Part shown: piece by piece, positions 6,790 to 16,561 of the stretch | Numbering within the stretch: the first letter of the stretch is position 1 | How the letters are laid out: each line of letters begins with the position of its first letter | NCBI RefSeq assembly: GCF_001658025.2 | Contig: NZ_CP014007.2 | Coordinates: 1,054,001-1,118,000, forward strand | Source of the DNA: Kosakonia oryzae | GTDB taxonomy: Bacteria; Pseudomonadota; Gammaproteobacteria; Enterobacterales; Enterobacteriaceae | DNA length: 64,000 nucleotides | Reading direction: 5' to 3' | Program-made: the position numbers and the translations under genes | The notes under the pieces: generated by a model | What the model was told of the DNA's origin: nothing | Databases searched by the model: none | Seen by the model: only the letters and a program-made list of their open reading frames with translations

Positions 6790-9543
6790 TTAGTTGAAGT
6801 GAATACCATCATAAGTGATGCTGCAACAGGCAACATTGCTGACCCGAACGCTGAAGCCCGCTGTACCGGAAGCAACGGTACTGGTCGCGCTGATGGTTGC
6901 CGTTCCGTTAGCATCCGTCATGGTCTGGGTTGTCGACAAGGTCATCGGATCCGTGGTGCTCAGGGTTAGCGTCTGACCGGCGACAGGTTGCCCGTTATCG
7001 GGGCGAATCAGCCTCACCGTAAAGACGTTCTGATCCACGCCGTTAGCCGGGGAATAATCCGTGACCATCCTGAACATGCTTTGCAGCATGAGGAAATTCA
7101 CCGTGCTTGTCGCTTCGTTACCATTATCCAGAGAAGCGATAACCGTATTTTTTATCGCCGCAAGCGAGACCACTTCTGTTCTGGCTTTACCATTGGCATC
7201 GGTCGTCGCCTGAGTGCTCAACACCTGGCTGAGCGTATCCTGGGTTTTAAAAGTGATGTTAACGCCAGCGATTGGATTTCCTTTGATATCCAGCACGGTG
7301 GCTTCCACTTCGTCCTTATCCATGCCATCTCGCAATGCATTGTCTTTGGTGGTCATCAGGTTAACCTGCGCCCGCGTTATACGGGATTCGAACTCCACAT
7401 CGATCTGGCGGCTGGTGCCGTTGTCCAGCGTTGCCGTCACCGTACTGGTGCCGTCCTGCAGGCTGGTCAGATCGACAGTGACGATGCCATTGCTGTCGGT
7501 GGTCGCGGTTGATGTTGAAACCACTGCGCCATTATTTGCCGTGAGGGTAACCTTCTGGCCAGCCTGCGGCTTACCGTTGTTGTCGGTGACCACTATCCGC
7601 ACGCTGTTTTTGTCGCTGCCATCGGCCAGCGCATTATTACGCGTTACGGTCATGTCGCTCAGGATAAAGCTGATCACCGGCGTAAAATGGGTATCCACCG
7701 ATGTTGTGGTGCCATTGCTTAACGCCGCCGTCACCGTCGTGGTTCCTGCGGTGATATTGGTCAGCGTGGCCCTGGCCAGCCCGTCAGCCCCCGTTGTTCC
7801 GGTCATCGTCGTGACCTGCGCGCCATTGTTGGCAGTGAAGGTCACGCTTTCTCCGGCAAGAGGATTGCCGTTACCATCTGTCACTTCCACCTGCACAGCG
7901 TTGGCTGAGTTACCATCGGCCAGTGCATTATTGCGCGTGACCGTCATGTTGTTCAGCATCGCGCTGGTCGACGACGTGAAGGTGGTTTTGACAGACGTTG
8001 CCGCGCCACTGGCCAGTGAAGCGGTGACGATGGCGCTTCCCGGCTGGGTGCTGGTCAGCGTTGTCTCTACAACCCCGTCGGCGTCAGTTGTTGCGCTGAG
8101 CGTGATGATTTTCGCCCCATTATCGGCGCTAAACGTGACGGTCTGCCCGGCGAGCGGGTTACCGTTACCATCGGTCACTTTTGCCTTCACGGCGTTGGTG
8201 GCGATGCCATCGGCCAGCGCATTATCGCGGGTAACGATAAGATCGCTGCCCTGGATGGTGGCGACAGGCGGGTTCACCGTTACCTCTGTGCTGGCACGGT
8301 TTGATTTGTTGCCCTGGTTATCCCAGGCCACGGCGCGAATGGGCCAGGTGTTGTTGCCGCTCTGCCACGGTGGGAGAACAACGGTGGCCGTGGTCGTGCC
8401 CGTCACGTTAATTTTACCGCCAGCGGCCAGCAGTTCCGGCGCATCCCACTCGACGCGTTTCACCCCGTGTTTTGCGGTGACGATGGCGTCCAGTGCGATC
8501 GTGTCACCGGCGTTGCCGCTTTGTCTGGCCGGTAGCGCCAGCGTAATCATCTCCCGCTTACGGTAATCAAGCACAATTGCATTGTTACGCTCGACCAGAT
8601 CGTGACGGCTTCCGGCCAGGCTACGCATGATACCCACTGCATCCGGGTTAAGCTGCTCGCGCAGCGAAACGCCCGGTCGATAACGTAACATCAGCGAGAA
8701 GCGGGTATCGTTGATGCCGCTGCCTGTCTGATAATCCACCCCTGCCGTCAGCAGTGGCACGGGCGTCCAGTTCAGCCCTGCCGTAATCGCGCGCGGGTTA
8801 TTTTGCCGGTTGTTCTTATCAACCAGCGCCACGTTGCTCCCACGATACTGCTCATACACCAGACGGCCGCCCAACTGCGGATAATCAGGCAGCCAGGCTT
8901 CGGCGCGAATGTCCCAGCCATCCGCCGGGCGTTCATCGTAATTAGCGAAATCGCGGGACTGATGCCAGCCGGTGAGGCCGAAATAGGTGTTCGCGCTCAG
9001 CCGCAGATAGTCGGTCCAGGCTTCAGCCCCGAAACCCACGCGGCGGTTGCTGCCGGTGAAGTCGTTATCCAGAAACAGGTTAGCGCCGTACATCCAACTG
9101 CCGTGAAGCGTTCGCCATCCGAGCCCCAGGTTGCCGGTTTGCCGCCCCTCCGGCGCACGATATCCGAGCTGCGCAAACAGAATATTCTTCGGGCCGTCAT
9201 AGAGCGGCAGCAAAAAATCTAACGCGCTATCGCCCCAGTTCCCTTTGGTATCAACGTTCAGTTGCACGCGAGCGGTACCGAACTGCGAGAGCCAGGCCTG
9301 CACTTCACTGTTGGCTGCGCCAGAAACATGGCCCAGCGCCAGGTTTTTCAATGCTTCTGACTGGTCATCCGCTTGCAGTGCTGTGCCGGTGGCCATCGTT
9401 GCAGCAGAAAAACGGTTTTCTGTGTTGTTTTGGCTGTCAGTGGTTAAAGAGGGCGTTGGCAGAGCAGCGTGTGCCAGCGGATGCCAGACGGGTAATAGCT
9501 GCGTCAGTATCAATAATCCCGAGGTAGTTTTTTTAATATCCAT
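6790..9543 (-). CDS. Intimin/invasin-like inverse autotransporter with Ig-like (Big_1) repeats
   Basis: Numbered from an upstream ATG at 9558, the frame has 922 residues. I prefer the internal ATG at 9543, because GGAAG lies 8 bases before it whereas the outer ATG directly abuts its purine run. Order of parts: signal peptide (to about residue 31, LAHAA), an inverse-autotransporter beta-barrel of about 75-330 (FLLPLYDG, LGYRAPEGRQTGNLGLGWR, NLFLDNDFTGSNRRVGFG), a linker Ig-like domain of about 340-428, then Big_1 repeats starting near 436, 535, 633, 732 and 832. Four repeats carry the DNAL/NNAL-x-DG signature. No LysM domain and no C-type-lectin tip are visible. Such proteins hold the barrel in the outer membrane and expose the Ig stack as an adhesin. 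Confidence 0.9.
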   Translation of the reverse strand: MDIKKTTSGLLILTQLLPVWHPLAHAALPTPSLTTDSQNNTENRFSAATMATGTALQADDQSEALKNLALGHVSGAANSEVQAWLSQFGTARVQLNVDTKGNWGDSALDFLLPLYDGPKNILFAQLGYRAPEGRQTGNLGLGWRTLHGSWMYGANLFLDNDFTGSNRRVGFGAEAWTDYLRLSANTYFGLTGWHQSRDFANYDERPADGWDIRAEAWLPDYPQLGGRLVYEQYRGSNVALVDKNNRQNNPRAITAGLNWTPVPLLTAGVDYQTGSGINDTRFSLMLRYRPGVSLREQLNPDAVGIMRSLAGSRHDLVERNNAIVLDYRKREMITLALPARQSGNAGDTIALDAIVTAKHGVKRVEWDAPELLAAGGKINVTGTTTATVVLPPWQSGNNTWPIRAVAWDNQGNKSNRASTEVTVNPPVATIQGSDLIVTRDNALADGIATNAVKAKVTDGNGNPLAGQTVTFSADNGAKIITLSATTDADGVVETTLTSTQPGSAIVTASLASGAATSVKTTFTSSTSAMLNNMTVTRNNALADGNSANAVQVEVTDGNGNPLAGESVTFTANNGAQVTTMTGTTGADGLARATLTNITAGTTTVTAALSNGTTTSVDTHFTPVISFILSDMTVTRNNALADGSDKNSVRIVVTDNNGKPQAGQKVTLTANNGAVVSTSTATTDSNGIVTVDLTSLQDGTSTVTATLDNGTSRQIDVEFESRITRAQVNLMTTKDNALRDGMDKDEVEATVLDIKGNPIAGVNITFKTQDTLSQVLSTQATTDANGKARTEVVSLAAIKNTVIASLDNGNEATSTVNFLMLQSMFRMVTDYSPANGVDQNVFTVRLIRPDNGQPVAGQTLTLSTTDPMTLSTTQTMTDANGTATISATSTVASGTAGFSVRVSNVACCSITYDGIHFN

Positions 9544-10036
9544 CAATAATGCTTCCATTCCTTTCGGCAGGTGTCCCTAAGAAATAATTATTCATCCCGG
9601 TAGTAACAGGCGCAGTAATCATTCAGTTTGCACGCTATTCCCGGTTATTTTTCTAACGACTCTGGAATTTACACGATCTCTGGATTGAATTAAGAACATA
9701 GAATCCGAAAAAGGGTATGGATCGGTGAAAAATAAGATGGTGTTATCACCATGAATTATTGTATGTGTTTCTTGTCTGGTGCCGTAAATATAGGTTGTGG
9801 CTTTTTTTGAAGAGGATTTTTGTATTTGTGTCTGCGTCTTTTTTTAAAGATTAAGTGTATTTTCTATTTTTAATTAAGATATTTCCCTTTCTGTTGCAGT
9901 ATGCTGAGGCAGACAAATAACCGCAGCGGCATCACGGCAGCGGAATATTTTACGCTCTGCTGCTTATCTTCTGCGCAGATCCCGGTATGCTCTTGTCTCG
10001 GGTTGAGGTATAGCAACGGCTTCAGGAGAAAAGAAA
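9544..10036. other. Divergent intergenic region, about 490 bp, no gene
   Basis: This region separates the minus-strand adhesin from the plus-strand hexuloisomerase. It is AT-rich with many T-runs and holds no credible frame. A small inverted repeat ATGGTG-TTAT-CACCAT (9737-9752) could be an operator, but I cannot assign it. An AGGAG ribosome site seven bases before 10037 belongs to the downstream gene. Confidence 0.45.
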
Positions 10037-10597
10037 ATGGGCGTGCAGCAAAACATCCGCAGTATTTTAAATGAGCTGGCGCAAAACGCGCAGAGTATTG
10101 ATGACGCGCAGGCCGGGCAGCTTATCGCGCATATCAGAAAAGCGGGCCATATCTTTTTGCAGGGTGCCGGGCGAAGCGGCATTGCTATCCGTGGTTTCGC
10201 CAACCGACTTTTACACCTTGGTTTTTCCGTCAGCGTGGTGGGGGAAATTTCTTCGCCGCACAGCAAACCGGGGGATTTATTGATTATCGGTTCCGGCAGC
10301 GGCGAAACCGGCAGCCTGAAAAGTCTGGCGCAAAAAGCGGTGGACAGCGGGGTGGATGTGGCGCTGATTACCCTGAACGCCGACTCTTCCATTGGCCGCC
10401 TGGCAAACTGCGTACTGGTCTTACCGGGCACGGCAAAAACAGAGCATGCGCGCGTTGAAGGCGCTTTTTCCCAGCCGATGGGTTCCGCTTTCGAGCAGCT
10501 CTGTTTCATTACCTGTGACGCGATTATTCTTGAACTAATGGCGCAGCTTGGCGAGTCCAGCAATAGTATGTTTAACCGGCACGCGGATTTTGAATAA
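10037..10597 (+). CDS. hxlB: 6-phospho-3-hexuloisomerase (SIS domain)
   Basis: 186 residues, the usual size for PHI. This enzyme converts 3-hexulose-6-phosphate to fructose-6-phosphate in the ribulose-monophosphate route. The single SIS domain shows GAGRSGIAIRGFANRLLHLGF near residue 44, the GSGSGETGS phosphosugar loop near 88, and EHARVEGAFSQPMGSAFEQ near 136, characteristic of HxlB. The expected partner hxlA (hexulose-6-phosphate synthase) is not adjacent, so its substrate may differ or be made elsewhere. A TetR gene follows on the same strand after about 150 bp. Confidence 0.8.
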   Translation: MGVQQNIRSILNELAQNAQSIDDAQAGQLIAHIRKAGHIFLQGAGRSGIAIRGFANRLLHLGFSVSVVGEISSPHSKPGDLLIIGSGSGETGSLKSLAQKAVDSGVDVALITLNADSSIGRLANCVLVLPGTAKTEHARVEGAFSQPMGSAFEQLCFITCDAIILELMAQLGESSNSMFNRHADFE

Positions 10598-10746
10598 TGA
10601 CACGGAGCGCGTTGCGCTTCGTTAATTTATTTTCTCGTTGCTGATTATTTGCGTGATGACGGTCGTAATTTCTTTGTTCTGTTTTGCGCTGGCTTGGTGT
10701 TATTAACATTTCATTATATGATGGTGCTTATTTTCGGAGCCAGACA

Positions 10747-11301
10747 ATGAATCGTCACGATCTTATACTCCACGCCGCCAGAACCTGCATGATAGAAAAA
10801 GGCTTCCATAATGCCTCCATTAAAAATATCGCGGCCTGCGCTAATGTCAGTACCGGGCTTATCTACCGCTATTTTGAAAATAAGGAAAGCATCATTGAAG
10901 CGCTGGTACGCGATATTGTTAATAATATGAAAAGTCACCTCGATGACAAACCCGCGCGTGATGAGAATCAGCCGCTGGATATATTCCAGAGGTCGGATTT
11001 TTTTGCTGATTTACAGGATAATATCTTTATGTTGATGGATATCGCCTCCGCTGCGACCCGTAATACGCGCTACAAAAAGCTGGTGGCGGAGGCGCACAAC
11101 GCCCTGCAGGATGATATTGTCCGGCGCGAAAAGCAGCAACATCCGGCGATGAATGAGTCGATTTTTCGTACCCGCCATTATGTCACCACCCTGCTGCTGG
11201 ATGGCGTCATTGTGCAGTGCGGCAGAAAAGGTTATGTCGTCGATGACGAATTACGCCAGATGATTAATGCAATTGTAAATAAGCTGCTACACGCGAAATA
11301 A
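10747..11301 (+). CDS. TetR/AcrR-family transcriptional regulator
   Basis: 184 residues from the ATG at 10747, which follows CGGAG at good spacing; an upstream in-frame start at 10684 lacks this. The N-terminal helix-turn-helix is clear (NRHDLILHAARTCMIEKG, then NIAACANVSTGLIYRYFENKESI). The C-terminal ligand domain is not diagnostic. It lies downstream of hxlB and converges on the next TetR gene with an 11-bp gap. The target is unknown. Confidence 0.83.
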   Translation: MNRHDLILHAARTCMIEKGFHNASIKNIAACANVSTGLIYRYFENKESIIEALVRDIVNNMKSHLDDKPARDENQPLDIFQRSDFFADLQDNIFMLMDIASAATRNTRYKKLVAEAHNALQDDIVRREKQQHPAMNESIFRTRHYVTTLLLDGVIVQCGRKGYVVDDELRQMINAIVNKLLHAK

Positions 11302-11312
11302 ATCCGTTTCTT

Positions 11313-11897
11313 TCAGGCATTCGGCTGATTGCCAAAAATCAGCGTATTAAGACGCACCAGCTCATTTTCATTGAGTTGTTGATCGTAAACCACCCGACAA
11401 ATAAAGCCATCGATAATAGTCAGCAGCAGACGAATTTGCGCCCGGCTAAAGGGTTGCTGCGTTTCGCCATTCAGGATCTCGCTGTTTCCGGCCAGATAAT
11501 TAATGGTCTGTTCTTCTTCGTCAGTTAATATTTTTCGCACCTGTTCATTTCTGGATGCTTCCGAATAACTCTCCAGCAATAACGCATGTTCGCGCTGACT
11601 CCAGCCGGACCAGAAAGCGGATTCGATATTAAGAAGATCGCTCAGCGTCGTATCAGGCCGTAGCTGGCGAAATAAAAATGCCCGCCATTCGGCGGCGACA
11701 CTTTTCACCACCTCATTAATCAGCGCCTCTTTACTGTGAAAATCACGATAAAGCTGGCCGGCACCATAACCTGAGCGGCTGAACAACTCAGCCATACTGC
11801 ACCCGTGAAAGCCGTGCTCGCTGAAACATGCTTTTGCCGCTTCAATGATCTGCTGTTTACGCGTGCAGTTGCGTTGTGGATTCGTCTCCTGATTCAT
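11313..11897 (-). CDS. TetR-family regulator, likely local repressor of the RND pump
   Basis: 194 residues. The DNA-binding part is QQIIEAAKACFSEHGFHG followed by MAELFSRSGYGAGQLYRDFHSKEALI. It lies 56 bp behind the outer-membrane-factor gene on the same strand, as the fourth gene of the pump unit. The perfect palindrome upstream of the adaptor gene (17716-17729) is a natural operator for it. Such repressors normally release DNA when a pump substrate binds their C-terminal domain. The link to the pump is inferred from position. Confidence 0.82.
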   Translation of the reverse strand: MNQETNPQRNCTRKQQIIEAAKACFSEHGFHGCSMAELFSRSGYGAGQLYRDFHSKEALINEVVKSVAAEWRAFLFRQLRPDTTLSDLLNIESAFWSGWSQREHALLLESYSEASRNEQVRKILTDEEEQTINYLAGNSEILNGETQQPFSRAQIRLLLTIIDGFICRVVYDQQLNENELVRLNTLIFGNQPNA

Positions 11898-11953
11898 CTT
11901 CCTGCTCCGGTTAAGAAAATGCCCCCGACAGTTTAGCCTGGCGGGGGAGGCTT

Positions 11954-13393
11954 TTACTGTTGCAGTTCCGCCGTTTTCTCTTTCAGCGCTGTGCCGCCGC
12001 CCATCACTTTATACAGTGTAATCAGGTTGTTGTAATACTCCTGCTGTACGCTGACCAGCGAGGTTCTGGCCGTGTATAACGTGCGCTGGGCATCAAGTAC
12101 GTTCAACCAGGTGTCCACGCCATTGCGGTAGCGCAGATCCGCCAGCCGATAATACTCTTCAGACGCTTTGGTATTATTTTTCTGCGCGGTGAGTTGATCG
12201 TTAATCGTACCGCGGCGCGCCAGCGCATCGGCCACTTCCTGGAAGGCCGTCTGCACCGATTTCTCATAGGCGGCTACGTAGTACTCCTTCTGCGCTTTGG
12301 TGTAGTTCAACTGCGAAATGTTATAGCCGCCGGTAAAAATGGGCAGCGAAATACTCGGCGAGAAGGACCACACCCCGGCACCGTGTTTAAACAGCGACGA
12401 CAGATCGCTGCTTGCCGCGCCGCCGCTGGCAGTCAGCGAAATACTCGGGAAGAAATTCGCCCGCGCCGCGCCAATGCTGGCATTGGCCGATTTCAGATTA
12501 TGCTCGGCTTCCAGCACATCCGGACGATTCAGCAGCACGTCGGACGAGATGCCCGCCGGGATCTCTTTGAACGCATTTGCCACTGCATCGATGTTTTCCG
12601 GGATCAGGTTATCCGGCACGGCTCGCCCAACCACCAGATCGAGGGCGTTTTTATCCTGCGCCACGCTGGTCTGGTATTTCGCCACATCGGCGAGTGCCGA
12701 ATGGTAGGTCGTGGCGGCGGAAGAGACATCCACCATTGACGCAGTGCCATGACGAAGCTGTGTCTGGGTGACTTCCATCGATTGCCGCGCGCTTTCGGCG
12801 GTCTCTTTGGCAATCACCAGATTGCTTTTGTCCGCCGCCAGCGTCAGCCAGTAATCCACCGTGTTGTAGAGCACCGTCAGGCGCGTGCTGCGCGCCCCTT
12901 CGACGGTACCCAGCCAGGTTTCATACTGCTCGCGCGTCAGGCTCTGGTTTTTGCCAAACAGATCCAGCTCGAACGAGCTGGTGCTGGCATCGCCTTCATA
13001 GCTGGAAGTGAGAGCGGTCTGATTCCCGCTGCCGTTGCTGCTGAGCGAGCGGGAACGGGTACCGCTCAGCCCGGCATTAATGGTCGGGAAGAGATAAGAA
13101 CGCTCTTCGCCATACTGTGCCCGCGCGGATTTCACGCTGGCAACCGCTTCCCGCAGGTCGCGGCTGCTGTCGAGCGCCATCGCCACCACCTGGCGCAGAC
13201 GGGCATCGAGAATGTACTGCTGCCAGTCGATATCGCGATAGTTATTCCCCTGGGTGCCTTTCAGAGAGGCATAAGCCTCCCCGGCAGGAAGCTGGCCGCT
13301 GACCGGCGCGGTTGGCCTGTCATAGTGGGGATCCAGCGAAATACAGCCCGCTAACAGAAACGGTACACATGCTGCCAAAAGTCTTGCTGACAT
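11954..13393 (-). CDS. eefC: RND efflux outer-membrane factor lipoprotein (NodT/OprM family), probable EefC
   Basis: 479 residues from the ATG at 13393, preceded by AGGAG and placed one base after the pump gene's stop. The signal peptide ends in a lipobox, FLLAGC, so the mature N-terminal cysteine is acylated. Two repeated outer-membrane-efflux domains follow: SRDLREAVASVKSARAQYG with GLSGTRSRS in the first half and SANASIGAARANFFPSISL in the second. It forms the trimeric channel of the tripartite pump. The Eef name rests on resemblance to the Enterobacter EefABC system and is tentative. Confidence 0.88.
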   Translation of the reverse strand: MSARLLAACVPFLLAGCISLDPHYDRPTAPVSGQLPAGEAYASLKGTQGNNYRDIDWQQYILDARLRQVVAMALDSSRDLREAVASVKSARAQYGEERSYLFPTINAGLSGTRSRSLSSNGSGNQTALTSSYEGDASTSSFELDLFGKNQSLTREQYETWLGTVEGARSTRLTVLYNTVDYWLTLAADKSNLVIAKETAESARQSMEVTQTQLRHGTASMVDVSSAATTYHSALADVAKYQTSVAQDKNALDLVVGRAVPDNLIPENIDAVANAFKEIPAGISSDVLLNRPDVLEAEHNLKSANASIGAARANFFPSISLTASGGAASSDLSSLFKHGAGVWSFSPSISLPIFTGGYNISQLNYTKAQKEYYVAAYEKSVQTAFQEVADALARRGTINDQLTAQKNNTKASEEYYRLADLRYRNGVDTWLNVLDAQRTLYTARTSLVSVQQEYYNNLITLYKVMGGGTALKEKTAELQQ

Positions 13394-13394
13394 C

Positions 13395-16300
13395 TTATTC
13401 TCCTGATTTTTCTGTCGTTTCGCGCACTGCGTTGTAATCCTCCGGTATGGAAGGGAATACGCGTCTGACCAGCACGAAGAACAGAGGAACAAGGAAAATG
13501 GCCAACAAGGTGGCGGCGATTGTCCCCCCGATAATCCCCGTCCCGATGGCGATTCGGCTGTTAGCGCCCGCCCCGGTTGAGATAGCCAGCGGCAGTACAC
13601 CGGCGGTGAACGCCAGCGATGTCATGATGATCGGGCGTAAACGCGTGCTGGCCGCGTGAATCGCCGCCGCCACCAGGGTTTCGCCTCGCCGGTAGTTATC
13701 CTCGGCGAATTCCACGATCAGGATCGCGTTCTTCGCCGACAGGCCGATGATGGTCAGCAGCGCCACCTGGAAGTAGACATCGTTCTCCAGCCCGCGCAGC
13801 GTGATGGCTAACAGGGAACCAAATACCCCGAGCGGAACCACCATCATCACCGAGAAGGGCACTGACCAGCTTTCATACAGCGCCGCCAGGCAGAGGAAGA
13901 CAACAATCAGCGAAATGCCATACAGCGACATCGCCTGATTCCCGGACAGCCGTTCCTGGTAGGAGAGGTCGCTCCACGCATAGGTGGTGGCACCGGCTGG
14001 CAGGGCTTTTGCCAGTTTTTCCATCGTGTTCATCGCTTCCCCGGAACTGCTGCCGGGCGCGGATTGCCCCTGAATCTCGTAGGAAGAGAGGCCGTTATAG
14101 CGGGAGAGCGCATCCGCGCCATAAATCCAGTGCGCAGAAGCAAACGACGAGAACGGCACCATGGTGCTGTTGCCATCGCTGTCGGTGCCGCGAACGAACC
14201 AGCTATTGATATCCTCCGGTTTACTGCGGAAGGCGGAATCCCCCTGGATGTAGACTTTTTTCACCCGTCCACGATCCGAGAAGTCATTCACATAGGTTCC
14301 GCCGATGGCCGAACTGAGGGTATCGTTGACATCGCTGATGGAGACCCCCAACGAGTTTGCTTTCACGTCATCCACATCGACCTGCAGTTGCGGTAAGTCC
14401 GGCAGTGAGTTCGGGCGCACGCTGGAGAGCGTCGGATCCTTCGCCGCTTCGGCCAGCAACTGGTTACGCAGTTTCAGCAGCGTATCGCGGTCGGTGCCGC
14501 CGCGCGCCTGCAACTCAAAGGTAAAGCCGTTCGACTGGCCGAGGCCGCTTACCGATGGCGGCGTCAGCACGAAGATCTGCGCATCGCGGATCGAAGAGAG
14601 GTTCATCATTGCCCGCATCGCGATCGCATCGGCGCTGTTCTCTGATCCTTTACGCAGATCCCAGTTTTTCAATGAGATAAAGCCCACCCCGGCGTTCTGC
14701 CCACTGCCCGCAAAGCTGAAGCCATCGACCAGCATGCTGACGTTGACGTTATCTTTCTCTTTGGTCTGGAAGTAGTTCTGGATCTGCTTACGCACTTCGA
14801 GGGTGCGGTTTTCCGTAGCACCTGGCGCCAGCGTGTACTGCACCATGATGTAACCCTGGTCTTCGGTCGGCAGGAAGCCGGTCGGCAGACGCATATACAT
14901 CACTGCGCAGCCGATTAACAGCACGCTATACAGCACCAGATAACGGCCCGGACCATGCAGGACTTTCGCCACGCGCTGGTGGTAACGCTCCTGTATCTTC
15001 TCGTAACTGCGGTTGAACCAGCCGAAGAAACCTTTACCGGCATTTTCATGATCGTGCGGTTTCAGCAGCGTGGCGCACAGGGCAGGGGTGAGCGTTAACG
15101 CGATGATCACCGACAGCACCATTGACGAGACGATGGTGATGGAGAACTGGCGGTAAATCACTCCCGTGGAACCGCTGAAGAAGGTCATCGGCAAGAACAC
15201 GGCGGAAAGCACCATGGCAATACCGATCAGCGCTGCGGTGATCTCCTTCATCGATTTTTCTGTCGCTTGCCGTGGCGGCAGACCTTCTTCCCGCATCACT
15301 CGCTCGACGTTTTCCACCACCACGATGGCGTCATCGACCAACAAGCCGATGGCGAGCACTATCCCGAACATCGTCAGGGTGTTGATGGAGTAGCCGAAGG
15401 CCGCCAGTACGCCGAAGGTTCCCAGCAATACCACCGGCACGGCAATCGTCGGGATCAAGGTGGTGCGCAGGTTTTGCAGGAACAGGAACATCACCACCAC
15501 CACCAGGGCGATCGCTTCGGCGAGGGTTTTCACCACTTCCTCAATGGAAATTTTGACGAAGTCGGTGCTGTCGAGCGGGTAGTCAATGGCGTAACCGGCA
15601 GGCATAGTACTGCGGAACTCATTGATGGTGTTTTTAACCCGTTCTGCGGTGGATAAGGCGTTCGCGCCGGAAGCCAACTGAATGGCGATACCCGCTGCCG
15701 GATGGCCGTTGGCCAGCACGTTGGCGCTGTAATCTTCGCTGCCCATTTCAACCCGGGCGACATCGCTTAAGCGGACAACGGAGCCATCGGTTTTGGTTTT
15801 CAGCACAATATTGCGGAACTGTTCCGGCGTTTGCAGACGCGAACGCGAACGCACGGTGGCGACCAGTTGCTGCTCGCCGCTGGCCGGTTGTGCGCCTAAC
15901 TGCCCGGATGAGACCTGGGTGTTCTGGTTTTCCAGCGCGCTTTCCACATCGGAAGGCATCAGCGAGTAAGCAGCCAGTTTGTTCGGGTCCATCCAGATAC
16001 GCATCGCATATTCCGAACCAAATACCTGCACGCGGCCCACGCCATTAACGCGCGCCAGTACATCTTCCATGTTACTGACCAGGTAGTCAGAGACATCCGA
16101 AGAGGTACTTTTGTTGGTCTTGTCATACAGCGCCATCACCAGCAGGAAGTCGCTTTGCGCTTTCTCCACGGTCACGCCTTGCGAGGTGACCGCCTCCGGT
16201 AAGCGGCTTTCCGCCTGCTGGACTTTGTTCTGCACCTGCACCTGCGCAATATCCGGGTCGGTACCCTGCTGGAAGGTAACGGTGATTTTGACCTGGCCCG

Positions 16301-16559
16301 TGGACGCAGTACTGGAGGAGGAGAAATAGAGCATGCCGTCCAGACCGGTCAACTGCTGTTCAATCACCTGCGTGACGCTGTTTTCCAGGGTTTCCGCAGA
16401 CGCACCGGTATAGGTGGCCGAGATCCTGATCTGCGGTGGCGCAACATCGGGATACTGCGCAATCGGCAGATTATTAATGCTGATAATGCCAAGCAGCATA
16501 ATGACAATCGAGATAACCCAGGCAAAGACCGGGCGACGGATGAAAAACTGAGCCAGCAT
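13395..16559 (-). CDS. eefB: RND multidrug efflux pump (HAE1 family), probable EefB
   Basis: 1054 residues, full length for AcrB-like pumps. The start MLAQFFIRRPVFAWVISI is the classical first helix. The proton-relay aspartates sit in GLLVDDAIVVVENVERVM, and the matching lysine in GLSAKNAILIVEFAED. Twelve membrane helices and two large periplasmic loops are expected. It works in the inner membrane, capturing drugs or solvents from the periplasm and passing them to the outer-membrane factor. It is 2 bp from the adaptor gene and 1 bp from the channel gene, so the three are translated as one unit. Confidence 0.93.
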   Translation of the reverse strand: MLAQFFIRRPVFAWVISIVIMLLGIISINNLPIAQYPDVAPPQIRISATYTGASAETLENSVTQVIEQQLTGLDGMLYFSSSSTASTGQVKITVTFQQGTDPDIAQVQVQNKVQQAESRLPEAVTSQGVTVEKAQSDFLLVMALYDKTNKSTSSDVSDYLVSNMEDVLARVNGVGRVQVFGSEYAMRIWMDPNKLAAYSLMPSDVESALENQNTQVSSGQLGAQPASGEQQLVATVRSRSRLQTPEQFRNIVLKTKTDGSVVRLSDVARVEMGSEDYSANVLANGHPAAGIAIQLASGANALSTAERVKNTINEFRSTMPAGYAIDYPLDSTDFVKISIEEVVKTLAEAIALVVVVMFLFLQNLRTTLIPTIAVPVVLLGTFGVLAAFGYSINTLTMFGIVLAIGLLVDDAIVVVENVERVMREEGLPPRQATEKSMKEITAALIGIAMVLSAVFLPMTFFSGSTGVIYRQFSITIVSSMVLSVIIALTLTPALCATLLKPHDHENAGKGFFGWFNRSYEKIQERYHQRVAKVLHGPGRYLVLYSVLLIGCAVMYMRLPTGFLPTEDQGYIMVQYTLAPGATENRTLEVRKQIQNYFQTKEKDNVNVSMLVDGFSFAGSGQNAGVGFISLKNWDLRKGSENSADAIAMRAMMNLSSIRDAQIFVLTPPSVSGLGQSNGFTFELQARGGTDRDTLLKLRNQLLAEAAKDPTLSSVRPNSLPDLPQLQVDVDDVKANSLGVSISDVNDTLSSAIGGTYVNDFSDRGRVKKVYIQGDSAFRSKPEDINSWFVRGTDSDGNSTMVPFSSFASAHWIYGADALSRYNGLSSYEIQGQSAPGSSSGEAMNTMEKLAKALPAGATTYAWSDLSYQERLSGNQAMSLYGISLIVVFLCLAALYESWSVPFSVMMVVPLGVFGSLLAITLRGLENDVYFQVALLTIIGLSAKNAILIVEFAEDNYRRGETLVAAAIHAASTRLRPIIMTSLAFTAGVLPLAISTGAGANSRIAIGTGIIGGTIAATLLAIFLVPLFFVLVRRVFPSIPEDYNAVRETTEKSGE

Positions 16560-16561
16560 AA

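Noticed and set aside
7214-8566. A 450-codon plus-strand frame opposite the adhesin gene
   Set aside because: It is the complement of the repetitive Ig-coding DNA; its composition is a shadow of the threonine/alanine-rich repeats and it has no family features or ribosome site.
9737-9752. ATGGTG-TTAT-CACCAT inverted repeat as an operator
   Set aside because: Six-base arms in a long AT-rich region can occur by chance, and no regulator gene is adjacent to either divergent gene on that side.
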